The position numbers and the translations under genes were made by a program. A DNA stretch of 64,000 nucleotides from Pseudo-nitzschia pungens (taxonomy: Eukaryota; Bacillariophyta; Bacillariophyceae; Bacillariales; Bacillariaceae): assembly GCA_037355855.1 (NCBI GenBank), contig CM074758.1, positions 8,777,001-8,841,000 of the forward strand, written 5' to 3'. The stretch's first letter is position 1. The number at the start of each line of letters is the position of its first letter. The notes beneath the pieces are model-generated. The model did no database searches and was not told the DNA's origin. It saw nothing but the letters and a program-made list of their open reading frames with translations. Positions 11,879 through 23,723 of the stretch are shown in pieces.

Positions 11879-14401
11879 ATGAGACCCAAAGCCGTCGTAG
11901 TGGTTCGCCTGACCGTGCTGGCGGGCCTGGGATGGATCCAATCGCCATCAACAACCTCGACAACCACACCCCCCGTTTTTGCCCGGGCCTTTGTCCACCC
12001 CTCCACCGCGAATCGGAATGCGAATCGCAACCGGTCCACCGCCGCAACGGTTGCCCCTCTCTTTGGCGCGACCGGAAGCGGGGAGGCCGCTTCGGCCAAG
12101 GCGAGCCAAGTCGATGCCGATACTGATGTCGCACCGAGCGCGGCATCGGAAGAACCCGCCAGGGACGTGGTGGCGGAAATGACCGACAAGGCCCTGGTCG
12201 AAATGGGTCCCCACGAAATGACCCTGGAAGACGTGGCCGAAGCGCTCCGAAAGGAGGGAATTTCGACGACCGCCGGTGGCGATGGAGATGCGGATGCGGA
12301 TGACGAGAAGAACACCTTGCAAGCTCCGGAACGGGACTCCGAAGATGCCAAGGCCAAGGCCAGCGCGGTTCTCGACTACACCTGGGCCGACGCCCTCGAG
12401 ATGGCAGATTCCAAGAAGGAGGAAGAAGAGGAACCCTTGCACTCAATGTCGCAATCGCAATTGGAATCGCCAACCTCGGACGACACGACTACGACTACGA
12501 CGATTCCCACGGAGGTCCGCCTTATTGTCCAGGATCCTGATGAGGATGTGGATGAGAATGAGGATGAGGATGATGCCGCTCCTGTTGCTGCCGCTGCCAC
12601 TGCTGCTGTTCTTGGAGAGGACGGCAACAAGGAAGGCCACGACATTGACCAGCTGGTCAACCAGGTCCTCGAGAAGAACGGGCTTTCCGACCCCGACACT
12701 GATATCCACAGCGATGCCGGGATCGAAAGCAAAATCCAGACGGACGAACCGATTGCCGAGACGGACCCGGCAATGTCCGTTGCTTTCACCACCGCTGCCG
12801 ACGTCGACTTCGAGCAAGAGAAGGCGGACCCGGTCAACGGCAAACTCGAAGTCCAACTAGAAGTCGAAACCGAGAACGAGAAGACGGACGTTTCGGAGGT
12901 GACGTGGTTCGAGCTCCTCGGGGCCGCCGCCGAGGCCGCGGGAGCCATCGGAAGCGTCGCCGTCAAGGCCGCATCCAAGACCCTCGGGGACGTTGCGTCG
13001 AAACTCCCGGGGGACGCGGCGGGGAGAGCGACGATCCGAGCCGACGTTTCCGTTCCCTACGAGTCGGCCTCCTTTCTGGCCTACACCGAGTGGCTAATGG
13101 AGCACAACAAGGAAGACCCTTTGCTCGAGCGGTACGGGTACTTCCAGACCAACTACAGGAGAGTGGCCATTGCCAACGTGGTTGCCAAGAAGAAGATGCG
13201 GGAAATGGCGGCGGAAGCTGCGAAAGCTGCTGCGAAAGCGGCGGCCAGGGGACGAATCCGACACCGAAGAACCGCCCAAACCCAGTCAACGGGAATCATC
13301 GGCACCCCCGCAACTCCTCGCGCTGGACCAATACGCCGATCTCTCCGAGGAGGAATACCGGGAGGTGCAAAAGAGTCTCGAACCCAAATCCCTGGGGGAT
13401 CTCTTTGGAGACCTCGCCAACAGGACCGGAAAAGCGGCGATGGAAATGGCCAGCGCCGTGGCCCCGAGCAGCAGCGAGGACCCGCCGCCCTCCACCGACT
13501 CGGAGCCGGGCAACAAGCCATTGTTTTCCGTCGGATCCGTCTCCTTTTCCTTTCCAAAGAAGACGGAAACCACCAAAGCGATCGCTCTGGACGATGCCAA
13601 CACCGCCAAGGGGGAGAAGGGCGATGCCAAACCGGGACCGGCGGCGAATCACTTGGTTTCGATGCTGTCCGGAAGCTTTCCGGCCATTCGAAGCGACGTC
13701 GACAAGACGGATCGACGCCGAAAAGAAACAAACGCAAAAACAAAAACAAAAACAAACCGAGCCAACCGATTCGACTCCTCCCAAGAGCCATCCGTTTTCG
13801 TTCCTGGCGGGGGGATTCCGATCCGCTTCCAAGAAGGAATCCGTCCGGTCGGGAACGGCGTCCACGACCCAGGAATCTCCCACCAAGAAAAAGAAGCAGC
13901 AGCAGCAGCAGCAGGTCACCGCCAAGTCACCGACCTTTTTGGCCCGGGCACCCCCGCGATCGACCGAAACCAAGACACCACCCACCAAGCAACGAAAGCA
14001 ACAGCAGAGCCCCAAGACGACCCTCCTCCGGGGCATGATGATGCGCCGGAACGCGGCACCGGTCGCCACCAAACCCGAATCGTCGTCGCCCCGAACCGCG
14101 AAACCGAAAGGAAACCGCAAGCGCAAGCGCGAATCTCTTTGCGCCGTTCGTCTCCCGCACCCTTTCGGCGTCGTCGTCGCCCAACAACAAGAACATGCGC
14201 AAAACGCCGGCGGCCGCGGCCACGGGCGTCCCGGCGCTGTCCCAGTGGAAGCAAAACAGGGACGGATCCATCACCGGATACGTGAGCAACTCCCAGACCT
14301 ATCGGACCGGCACCAAGATCACCACCTCTCCCGTTCCGGGGGAGGCCAGGGCCGGGACGGTGGTCCAGACCGATTCGGGCAGCAAGTACCGGCTCAAGTA
14401 G
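11879..14401 (+). CDS. Large acidic protein of unknown function with terminal ITTSP/SGSKY motif
   Basis: I do not recognise a catalytic family. The ATG at 11879 starts a weakly hydrophobic leader followed by ARAFVHP, which resembles a signal peptide plus plastid-import motif. A long acidic region (Asp/Glu/Ala-rich) follows, then VTWFELLGAAAEAAGAIG and a conserved-looking block YTEWLMEHNKEDPLLERYGY near 13080-13140. Coding character continues through three successive +1 frame changes at about 13180-13250, 13656-13725 and 14062-14127. The later blocks include YADLSEEEYREVQKSLEPKS, PFSFLAGGF and the end block NRDGSITGYVSNS, TKITTSPV, SGSKYRLK, stopping at 14401. The frame changes could be short introns (for example 70 nt at 13656-13725) or base errors. 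From memory, the final DGSITG...TTSP...SGS.Y.L block recurs in many diatom proteins of unknown role. The extent of the gene is an inference. Confidence 0.55.
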
Positions 14402-16398
14402 GGAGAGAGCGAAACCAAATGGCGCAGAAACCAAATGGCGCAGAAACGAAACAAAACAAAACCAAATGGCGCAGAAACGAAACGAAACGAAACGAAACGA
14501 AACGAAACGAAACCAAATGGAGCAAAAACAAAACACAACAAAACGGAAATGGAGCACAAACAAAACACAACAAAACGGAAATGAAGCAAAAACAAAGCCG
14601 ACGAAAGGCGCGAGAATGGTGTGCGACTCGTAGCGTCGCCGTAAGAAAAGAAAACAAGAAAACGACAGGACAAGGGAAGAAAAGAAAAGAAAAGAAAAGA
14701 AAAGCAGTGGTCACTAGACGCCGCTCGGCTTGGGCGCGGGCAATGGTTGCGTCGTGTTGACCGAAACAAGTTTCATCCATAGTTTCTATCGATTTTTTAA
14801 AACAAGATACAGTAATAGTTTAGTTCAATGTTATACCGTACACAATACGTTGGAACGCGACCGTCTTCCAAAGCAATACGAAACAAGTTTCGAAATGGAC
14901 TTTCGAACAGAACAAGGATGTTCCCAAACAACGCTCTCGTGGTTGAACGTAGTTGGTGACGAGTAACGGGAAGTCGTGCTTCAAAGTCAGAACGATGCCA
15001 ATTCCTCTGTGCCGGTACAACGAAACATGTTTCGTATTCTAGACTACTATGACTACTACTACGCTGGACCTGCAGAAAAACATTGTCGGAAAAAAACATG
15101 CAGTGGAAAAGAAATCAACGGCATTCAACCTCCGCCATGATACTACTACAATGCATTGAGGATAACAGCAGCAAGCGAGGACCTGCACACTTTCATCATG
15201 CTGTCAGTACAATATCGGTCGAACTGGATTTCTCTCGAACCGTTGTTCGTCGCTGCTTCGTTTCTTCTTCTCCCGCCAATCGTTGGCATCGCGAACCCTA
15301 CTACTGCACCGCTCGAGAGGGGAAAAAAAAATCCGCGACGATGCTTCGCTGCAACGCTTTGCGGTCGGGCGGCTTCTCGCTTGCGCGGCTCGGAGACGAC
15401 CGATGCCGCTTCCCGCGCGGCCCAGCATTTCGATTGAAAGCGTGTGCGCAAGCAAAATCGAACATCATCGCATGCATATCGTCGGTAGCTTGAGAACATG
15501 TACATCGACGGGCGGGTGGTTGAAAGAAGCTGATCGTGTCGCATTGTATTATAGTAGTAGTACCGTGAAGGATTGCCGTGTTTGCCACAGTGATGATGAT
15601 GATGATGATGATGATGATGCACGGTGCTTGTACGCAGTTCGGAATGAATTCATGACCATTGTTCCAAGGGGCGCGCACTGTTTTCTCCTCGAAACGAACC
15701 AAAGGATGGTCACCCCAGAGACCACCGGTGCACTTCGGAGCACGTCCCGTCTCCCCTGGTCGTTTTTGGCGACGATTGCAGCATGCAACGCAACGCAACG
15801 AAATGCAACGCAACGCAACAAATTGCATCACGCGCAATCGTGATTGCTGATACGGAACCCTCGTTCATTGTGGCGACCCGTGTTGACCATCCCGGAAGCG
15901 TTCTTTGCCGATCGATCGGTTTTCAAGCGACCCCCACGGTGGACTCAAGTTTCCCTCTCCTCCCCCGGTGATTTGTTTGGTTCTTTCTGCCTGACTGGGC
16001 TCGTCTCGTCTCGACTCGCCTCGGCCGGCTCCTTTAGCTTGGAATTTGATTTGCGCCCTTGTTGAGGCGTCCGGATCCCGATCCCGATGCAACGCGATCG
16101 ATAGTCGCTCATTTCATTGCGTAAAATGAATCGCTCGTTGCTCGTTGCTCGTTGCTCATTGTGAGGATGAATCCCTAGTAAGTAGTGAATAACCTCACTC
16201 TTGTTGTACTACATGCATTGACATCGTCAACAGGAGCAACCCAACATTTCGCAGGTTACGAGCATCCAAACACTGCCATGCTCATCACCACAACACTCAT
16301 CGCTCAACGCTCGTTACTCATTGCTTATTGCTCATTCGCGTAGCATCGCGTCGCGTCGCAGTGTTGCGTCCCGGCGACGGCGACATCTACGCCGACAT
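14402..16398. other. Convergent gene-free region with simple repeats
   Basis: About 2 kb between convergent gene ends. It starts with three copies of an ACCAAATGGCGCAGAA word and an ACGAA array (about 14476-14512), then AAAGA runs near 14675-14703, a GAT array (about 15590-15620), GCAAC repeats (about 15784-15820) and a GTTGCTC/GCTCATT repeat near 16135-16160 and 16320-16335. The open frames here encode only simple repeats. No gene is supported. Confidence 0.55.
14414..14590 (+). repeat. Short tandem repeats: ACCAAATGGCGCAGAA copies and ACGAA array
   Basis: Three near-identical 16-bp units beginning ACCAAATGGCGC occur at about 14414, 14430 and 14461. They are followed by about seven ACGAA pentamers (14476-14512) and a duplicated AACAAAACACAACAAAACGG unit. 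The array sits directly 3' of the preceding gene. Confidence 0.85.
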
Positions 16399-16619
16399 CT
16401 ACGGGCGCAGCAGCTCCGACAGCGCGCTCAGAGCGTGTCCCGTAGCGTCGAGCCGCTGCTCCGTCACCACGAGTCCCCCGTGCAGACCCAGCCCACCGTA
16501 TCCGAAAGAAGCGGTCTCCGGAACCCGGTCCTGCGACCAGGCCACAAAGTCGATCCCGCGGTCGATGAGGCCGGCCCAAACAGTTTTGCTTTCATCGCGA
16601 TGGTTGCTTTTGCCTTCAT

Positions 16620-16652
<33 letters not shown>

Positions 16653-17569
16653 GAGCGGCGGCGGCGGCAGCACCGGCGTTCCGGCTCGCTTCCACCAGCC
16701 CCCCCGTGACCAGCGCATCGAGGCCGCAGGCGATCTCGATGGTCGACAGATTGGGGTAGCAAAAGGCCCTTCCCCCGGCGCCCCGGACAGCATCCTCCAC
16801 GAGGGGACAGCATCCTCCACGAGGGGGAGGAGGCAATGTCCCCGCAGAGGTCCGCGCAGTAGTCCGAAACGGCATCGGCGAGCTGCCGCACCTCCGCAGT
16901 AGCAACGGGAGTGGCACCGTCACCGTTACCGTCAACGCCCGCATCGGTGGCCGATCCCTCCGCCTCCATTTCCCGCAGCGCGAGGGCGAGCCGTCCAAAG
17001 GCCTGGACCTGCCAGATTGCGTAGTTGGCCTCGAGGACGACGCCGCAGTCGTTGTTGTTGTTGTTGTTGTTGTTGTTGTCGTCGTTCTTGCTGTTGTCGT
17101 AGAGGGAGCGATAAAAGCCAAACGCCCGAATCATGGCCGGGAGGATCCTGGACCGGGTGTGTTCCGTGAGGAGCCGTCGTTGTCTTTGTCCCCGGGCCGT
17201 TTGGTGCGGAAAAGACGCGCAGCAAAAGACTTCCATCAGGGCCGCCATGGCTTCTCCCGGATAAAACTCAATGCCCCGGAGGACTTCTTGATCGTTGTCG
17301 CAGCCGGCATTGTTGCTGTTGCTGTTGTCCTTGTCGTTGCTGTTGTCGTTGTCCTTGTCCCCGTACCAGATGCGAAAGGCCCCGTCGCTCCGCTGCATGG
17401 CCAGTATGCCCAGGGTGAGTCCCTCCAGGAGATCATCGGGGGCGGGAGGAGTATCCGGGGCGTGATCGGCTGTTCGATGCATCGCTTTTGCTTCTCCTTG
17501 TTCGTTTGGGTGCGGGTTTTGGTTTTGGTTTCCCGGTTGCTGTCGCCGTCGCCGCGTTTGTCGGTGTGG

Positions 17570-17600
<31 letters not shown>

Positions 17601-18712
17601 AGCCGTTCCGATTCGATTCGATCCGAGCCAGCATCAGCAATCCGTTGTGGGCAATGTTTGGCGGTTCGCGGAGGCCCTCGGTCGATAGCCGTTTCGCGTT
17701 CGCGGTGCCGGTGGACCCACCCGCGTCCTCCATTTCCGAATCCACGCCCACGTCCCACGTCCACGTCCACGTCCACCAGATGGGAAGCGTAGCGCTCGAC
17801 GGTCCGCGAGATGGCTCGGGTCAGGGACGCTATGGTTTCGGCGTGGGGATGATGATGAGGATGAGGATGACAATGATTCCCGTTGTTATCGGACAACCGT
17901 TGCTCTCGTTCTTGCTCTTGTTCTTCTTGTTCTTCTTCTCGCCGCCCCTCGAGGATTCGCACCGCGGCGGCGGCATCCCACGCGGATCCCAATTCCCGGA
18001 GCGGGCAGTGTTGATGGGAACGACACGGGCGTTGTTGCTGTTGCGGTTGCTGTTGCTGTTGTTGCCACGAGGCGGGGGTGCTCGCGGGTGCCGTAGCTGT
18101 CGTCGTCGTCGTCGTTGTTGTTGTTGTTGTTGTCCATGCCGAGGCCGGGGACGATGCCTCGGACCCCCGGAGCGAATCGCACCGCGGATACGACAGGAGG
18201 AAAAACCGGTCCGTGTCCGGATCGACCATGGATCCGAAATACAGGCTCATTCGTTCGGCCAAAACTTCCAGTTGCGCGGGAGGCGTCCCGATCTCGTCTC
18301 GCAAAGCGGCGTTTGCGTTGATTCTGCTTCTGGTTCGGCTGCTTTCGCGGCAATCACCGTCGTTTTCGTTGTCGTTGTGGTTTTCGTTGTAATTTTTATT
18401 GTTATTGTCGTTGTCGTTGTCGCTTCTGTTTCGGTTTCCGAAGGCATCCGAAAATGTGGCCGCGGCGAGCGAGACTCCCGATGGCGGAAGCGAACGCGGT
18501 CTCGCCGATTTCCGTCTCGTGGCTGCGGATGCGGAGGCCCGGCCGAGAATCCCAACACCCGCGGCGCCGGTGTCGATCGTCGGCAGCGCTCGTGTCGCGT
18601 GCGAGGCTGCCGCTAGCGCGGAGGACAACGACGGTTTCCGGGACGACGACGACAGCAACAACAGCAACAGCAACAAGACGGAAATCATCGTGGTTCTCGT
18701 CATCGTTGACAT
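16399..18712 (-). CDS. Secreted or ER-targeted helical-repeat-like protein, function unknown
   Basis: The ATG at 18712 opens a strong signal peptide (MISV then a Leu8 run). The body alternates low-complexity inserts (Asn, Gln, Thr, His runs) with conserved-looking helices: LGSAWDAAAAVRILEGR, LEGLTLGILAMQRSDGAF, GIEFYPGEAMAALMEVF, ILPAMIRAFGFYRSLYD, ANYAIWQVQAFGRLALAL, then YPNLSTIEIACGLDALV and GIDFVAWSQDR. It ends with QRLDATGHALSALSELLRP at 16399. The pattern of paired helices with YPGEA and W-Q motifs suggests an alpha/alpha-toroid fold, as in some epimerase- and cyclase-like enzymes. That is inference; no active site was identified. The frame changes near 16790-16860 (next to a 20-bp tandem duplication), and a better helix (PNIAHNGLLMLARIESN) lies out of frame at about 17600-17670, implying further introns or indels. 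Divergent from the next gene. Confidence 0.55.
16785..16824. repeat. Perfect 20-bp tandem duplication inside the coding region
   Basis: Two adjacent identical 20-bp units (16785-16804 and 16805-16824), each starting GGACAGCATCC, lie exactly where the reading frame of the surrounding gene changes. Twenty bases is not a multiple of three, so the duplication itself moves the frame. Confidence 0.95.
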
Positions 18713-19354
18713 CGTCCGTAGTTGTAGCCGCAGCTGTAGTTGTAGTTGTAGTTGAAGTTGTAGTTGATGCACGCTGTTCCGTGTTCCGTCGTATGTTGTG
18801 TCACAATCGTTCTGGATTGATTCTAAATTGATTCATTCTAGATTGATTCTGGATGATTCCGGATTTTGTGCCATTATCGCAGGTGTATCGGGACCATACG
18901 GTACTCGTACGTACCCTTTTACGGTACGTAAGAGAAAATGGAAAAGAACACCAGATATCGTGCTGTTTAAGGATAAGGATAATTTGAAGTCTGCAGTCGG
19001 TTGACCGTGATTTTGATTGTTGAGGGAGAGATTTTGATTGCGAGCGACTGACTCTGATTCATTCATTCATTCCATTCATTTTTCATTCATTCATTCATTC
19101 ATTCCATTCATTCATTCCCTCTCTCCCCTGTCTTTTGCTTGGTTGGCCATCGTTACTATCGTACGGTAATCTTCGTTGTATCGCCTCGAGCTTGTCGCAA
19201 GGACCCCTCATCCCGCACCGTCCACCGTCCACCGTCCAACGTCCAACGTCCACCGTTCACTCCCGTTGTTCCATCCACCGAGTGAGAGCTACTAGCTCGG
19301 TTGCGGTACTAGCAGGAAGCACGATTGCAAGCAACCACAGTTCCAGCAGTGAGA
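18713..19354. other. Divergent intergenic region
   Basis: This separates two divergent start codons and so should contain both promoters. It contains a GTAGTT array (about 18718-18768) directly upstream of the minus-strand ATG, GATTCTAGATT-like repeats (about 18808-18865), a CATT array (about 19056-19112) and a CCGTCCA/CGTCCA array (about 19218-19260). No gene is supported. Confidence 0.55.
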
Positions 19355-22300
19355 ATGGCAGCCGACAACGAGAACCCTTCCGACAACTCCAACTCAAACG
19401 CCAACGCAACGTCGAACCATGGCAACCGTAACCAGCCGCAACGACACTCCAACGGAGAACGCGCGTTTGCTGTCGAACCACAACCACAACAACAACAACC
19501 AACAACAACAATCACAGCAACAACAACCAGCAACAACAAGCAACAAGCAACAACGAACGCAAACGCAAGCGTCACCGCCGCCAAACCCATCATCGGACAG
19601 CGCCTGGATCCCTCGACGGCGAGGGTGGTGGTCGTCGGCGCCGGCCTCGCGGGCCTGGGAACGGCGCTCTCCCTCCGAAACGCCGGATTCCGAAGGGTGG
19701 AGATCTACGAGCGAGACCCGAGCCTGGAGCACCAAAAGGAGGGCTACGGATTGACCCTGACGTACAATCCGAGGGGTCCCCTCGCGGAGCTGGGCGTCCT
19801 GGAAACCGTTGCCGCCAGGGATTGCCCGAGCCGATCGCACTATCTCTTTCGGCAGAACGACGGTGACAACGAGAACGAGAACGATGGTGACAATGAGAAT
19901 AGCAATGATGGTGAGAATGAGAATAACAATGATGGCGGCGACATCGAGACGGACAAAAACGACAACGGAGGCAGCCACCGTTCCGGGGGATCCGGCAACG
20001 GCAGCAACAACAACAACAACAACAACAACAACAAACCCCGCGGTTGCCGTGCCGTTCCGATGGGATACTTTGGAAACGCCCTGTTCGAATCGACCGGCGG
20101 CGGCGGCGGAAGGATTCGCCGTCGGGGCCGGGGGCAGCGGGGAAACCTAAGGATCCCCCGGAGGGTGTTGAGGCAGATTCTCTACGACGAATTGCAAAAA
20201 ACCTTTGCAACATCCGACATCAACGACCGCAACATCAACGACATCAACATCAACACCAATCACTGTGGTCGACGAAAACAGCGAGGAATCCTCTTCTGGA
20301 CGGCTGTGGCGGTCCATTGGAACCGCACCCTGGTCGACTTTGAGTGGAACGACGCCGCGAAACACTACGAGCTGGTCTTTGAGGAACGCGGGCACGGCTC
20401 CGGGGATCGAGGGCCGCCGCCGCCACCGTCCGCGAGCGGTGGTAGCGGTAGCGGTAGTGGTAGCGGTGGTAGCCATTGTCACCGTCGCACCAACAGCAGC
20501 AGCGACAGCAGCAACAACAACAACAACAACAATGGCAGCGGCAGTGGTCCCTCGAAAAGGATTGCCACCACCGCGGATTTGCTCGTGGCTGCCGACGGGA
20601 TCCGGTCCGCCGTCCTGCAAAAACTCTATCGCGAGCACACGCACGGCACTGCCGATGCCAATGCGAGTGTCAAGGCCGATGGAAACGGAAATGGAAATGG
20701 AAATGGAATTGCATATAAAAATAAAAATGGAATTGCAAACGGAATCGGAATCGGTGGGGACCCTTCGCCGTGCATCCGCGAGCGTCCCGAGCGATACGGG
20801 CTCCGCCCCATGGGGATCCGCATGATCCTGGGAATCGCCGACGGAATCGACCATCCCTTGCTGCGGGAACGGGGATTCTACACCATCGACAACCGCGGGC
20901 ATCGATTGTTCACCATGCCGTACCAAACGGAGAAACCATTCGCGAGCGAAACTTCGGACACAAACACGAACACAAACACTAACACAAACACATCCGAAGA
21001 AACCAATGGCACAAACAACAAAAACAACAACATCCACGATAATAACAACAGCAACAATAATGGCAACGATAACGACCGGAACTCCGGATCCCCGGAACGC
21101 AAACGATCGAAGCACCGCCGAATCATGTGGCAGCTGTCGTTCGCGACGCCCCCCGATCCGGAAACCCTGGATTCGGCGTCCCTCCGCGGGTACGCGCTGA
21201 AAACCTTTCGGTCCTGGCACCCGCCCGCTCTGGACCTGGTCCTCTCGACGCCTCCCTCGAGCGTGTGGGGAACCGATCTGATGGACCGGGATCCGCGCGA
21301 GGTCTACCGGGAGCTCATCGTGGGAGGAAACCCAACCGAAAGCGGCGGCAGCAACAACGGTACCAAGACCAAGACCAAGCGGCTCCTGCAACCCCGGCTG
21401 GTGATTTGCGGGGACGCCCTCCACTCCATGTCCCCCTTCAAGGGACAGGGCGCCAACCAGGCGCTCGCCGACGGGCCGCTCCTGGCGAGGTGGCTCTCCA
21501 AGTCCTCCGTCGACGCGGCGCTCACCAACTGGTGGAGGGAAACCCTCAATCGGACCGCTCCGGTCGTGGAGGCCTCCCGGAGGGCCGCCGGGGACTGGCA
21601 CGATCCCTCCGTGATCCTCTCCACCGCCGGCTCGAGCGGCGAGAGCAGCGGCAACGAATACCATGGATTCGCCGGGGTTCGTCGGGGGGCGGTCCCCGAG
21701 CTGGTCCGGGTCCTGGAGGAGCGGGGAATCGGTCCCCATCTCGGGGAAGAACTCGACGAGCGGATCCGGGAAGTCCTCCGCGAGCGCGGCTGGTTCGAGA
21801 GCCGAGAGCGAAACCGACAACAGCACCATTGGCAAGAAAGCGGCGGTGACGGAACCACCCAGCGAGGCACTGATGCGGACGGTTCTGGAGGCGGCCGCGT
21901 CCGGGGACACCGCCTCGCTGCGGACGATGAGCCTGCCCTCGGCGCGTTCGCATTCCAATTCGCATTCCAATTCCAATTCGCATTCGTCCACGGCATCGTG
22001 CGCCGTTGCCGCCATGATCGACGCCCGGGACGAAAACGGGAGGACCTGCCTGCACCTGGCGGCGATGGGAAAGCACGCCGTGACCTGCACCTGGCTCGTG
22101 GAGGAACTCCGCATCCTCGAGGCGTGGGGGGAGCAGCGGCAAGTCCACCAGCAAGAAGTCCACCGAGACGCGAACGAAAGGGTCGGACCCTTCGGTCCCC
22201 GGGACGAGTGCGGAAAGACGGCCTACGATTGCGCTTGCGAATCGAACTGTCCGGCGGTGGTTCGCGCCTTTGACTCCGTCGTTCGTGCGTCGAGCGCGTC

Positions 22301-22397
22301 GCGCGGATGGGAGGGGAAACCAGGATCGGAGGTTCGCGAAGAACGAGTGAAAATGAATGAATCATCCCGCGGACGCGACCCGAAACGAAACGATTGA
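19355..22397 (+). CDS. FAD-dependent monooxygenase with C-terminal ankyrin repeats
   Basis: Group A flavoprotein hydroxylase fold (UbiH/kynurenine-monooxygenase-like; substrate unknown). The first ATG in frame is at 19355; the 90 N-terminal residues are Asn/Gln/Thr-rich. The FAD motif VVVVGAGLAGLGTALSL is followed by EIYERD; the DG motif is LLVAADGIRSAVL near 20577-20616; the GD motif is LVICGDALHSMSPFKGQG near 21400-21450. Asn-, Ser- and Thr-rich inserts interrupt the core at several loops. Near 21793 the frame moves +1 into LMRTVLEAAASGD, then two ankyrin-like units: IDARDENGRTCLHLAA and GPRDECGKTAYDCACE. It stops at 22397. A 70-nt GT-AG intron at 21793-21862 joins the two parts in phase. 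Diatom monooxygenases of this type are common; an ankyrin tail is unusual in my knowledge of the family. Confidence 0.8.
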
Positions 22398-23723
22398 TTG
22401 ATTCATTCATTCCGAAGCTACGATAAGTTAATAATATGATACTAGTTACCTCCGGTCCAAAATACTGGGCCATTGCCTCGTGCACAGATACATGCTAAAC
22501 ACTCCAGTATTTTGGACCAGGGGTAGTAACACAAATAATGATAATACCGCAAGTGCATGTTGCGAATACATGATGAACAATCAATAAAAATAATGTTAAG
22601 AATACTACACGTACGTGTAATTAATGAACTAGAAACTAGACTCAAAAATACAAAGTTGGAATACGTGTTGTGTGAAAAGTGAAAAGCCACGTTGTGGCTA
22701 ACCAATGCATAGTTTCTTTCTTTAGAGTGGATACGGTATCATGCAAAGCATGGCAATGCAATGCAATGCAATGCAATACAGTGTATCGGAAAAGAACCGA
22801 ACCGAACCGAACCGAACCGAACCGAAACCAACCAACCAACCAACCCACCAAACAAACAAAACGCCACCCAACGAAACGAATCCGGGAAATAAATGCACCC
22901 ATCCGCAAAGCAAGGCGAGAACCACAAAGCGCGAGCCGATCCTCCGGCGTCCGCGGGTTCGGCTTCGCACCGAGATATCACTGGGCCAGCGAACACCGGG
23001 GCAATCCCGGCCAGGCCAAAACCCCGGGGCGCTCCTTGCGGTGGGGATCCTTCGCGAGTCGAGTCGAGCAGAGGATTCGAGCAGAGGATTCGAGTCGAAA
23101 AATACAGCGAGGAACATTCAGGCTTTCGGAGAGTTTTGTTCGGGGTGGATATCAAGGGCCGTGCTGCTTTTTTTTTGCGAAATTAAGAATCCATTGGATG
23201 CCGTCATTGTACACCTGGCTCTTCGAAAACCAGCGACGGATGCTGGAGAAGGATCCCGACATCGAATGACCCAACAGGTCGTCCTTTCGTTCCTTTGATG
23301 ATTGGAATGCGGGTGCGAACACGATGCCAAATCACGCGGATGCGGCTGCGGCTGCGATAGCCTTTTTGCCGTCTTTCCTTGTCGGACCCATGGGATGAAT
23401 CAAAATCCCCGGGTTCGGTTCAAAACCAAGATGGGATCCATTTTGGAAGAGGTCATTTCCAGGACCAACGATAGCGAAAAGGTTTTTTTGATTGCCAACT
23501 GCACCGGATCCCATCTCATTCCATCCGATCCGATCCGCACAATCGGTCCCGATTTCTTCGAACGAGATTCGAGTTCGAGATTTTTTCGTATTAGATTATT
23601 TCTTTTCTTTTGGTTCGTGTTCGTTCACATCATTTCGATCGATCCGAATCAATCCCGGTTCCGGAACGACGTGGCAAATCCCCTTCCCACGTTGGCATCC
23701 GGGGTCCCCTTTCGCTGCCGCTG
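22398..23723. other. Convergent gene-free region with a hairpin and GAACC repeats
   Basis: This lies between the 3' ends of the monooxygenase and SANT-like genes. It holds a perfect 15-bp inverted repeat (22454-22518), ATGCA repeats (about 22755-22778), a GAACC array followed by CCAAC repeats (about 22795-22850), a repeated GAGCAGAGGATTCGAG word (about 23066-23095) and GCATTG-like motifs. No gene is supported. Confidence 0.5.
22454..22518. repeat. Inverted repeat, 15-bp perfect arms
   Basis: The left arm GGTCCAAAATACTGG (22454-22468) is the exact reverse complement of the right arm CCAGTATTTTGGACC (22504-22518), with a 35-nt spacer. It lies just 3' of the monooxygenase gene. It could form a hairpin or be the remnant of a small foldback element. 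Confidence 0.9.

Noticed and set aside
11879..14760. Extension of the Lys/Gln-rich frame beyond 14401
   Set aside because: Beyond the SGSKYRLK stop the alternative frame only translates ACGAA and ACCAAATGG repeats.
15590..15620. Polyhistidine or poly-Asp protein
   Set aside because: It is a translation of a GAT trinucleotide array in non-coding DNA, with no flanking coding character.
19325..19354. Earlier start of the monooxygenase
   Set aside because: The codon at 19325 is TTG; the first ATG in frame is at 19355.
20147..22114. 655-residue open frame antisense to the monooxygenase
   Set aside because: It mirrors the sense codon bias; the sense strand carries three flavoprotein motifs.
22795..22850. 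Telomere-like repeat
   Set aside because: The GAACC and CCAAC repeats are short, internal and unlike the TTAGGG-type telomere expected in diatoms.
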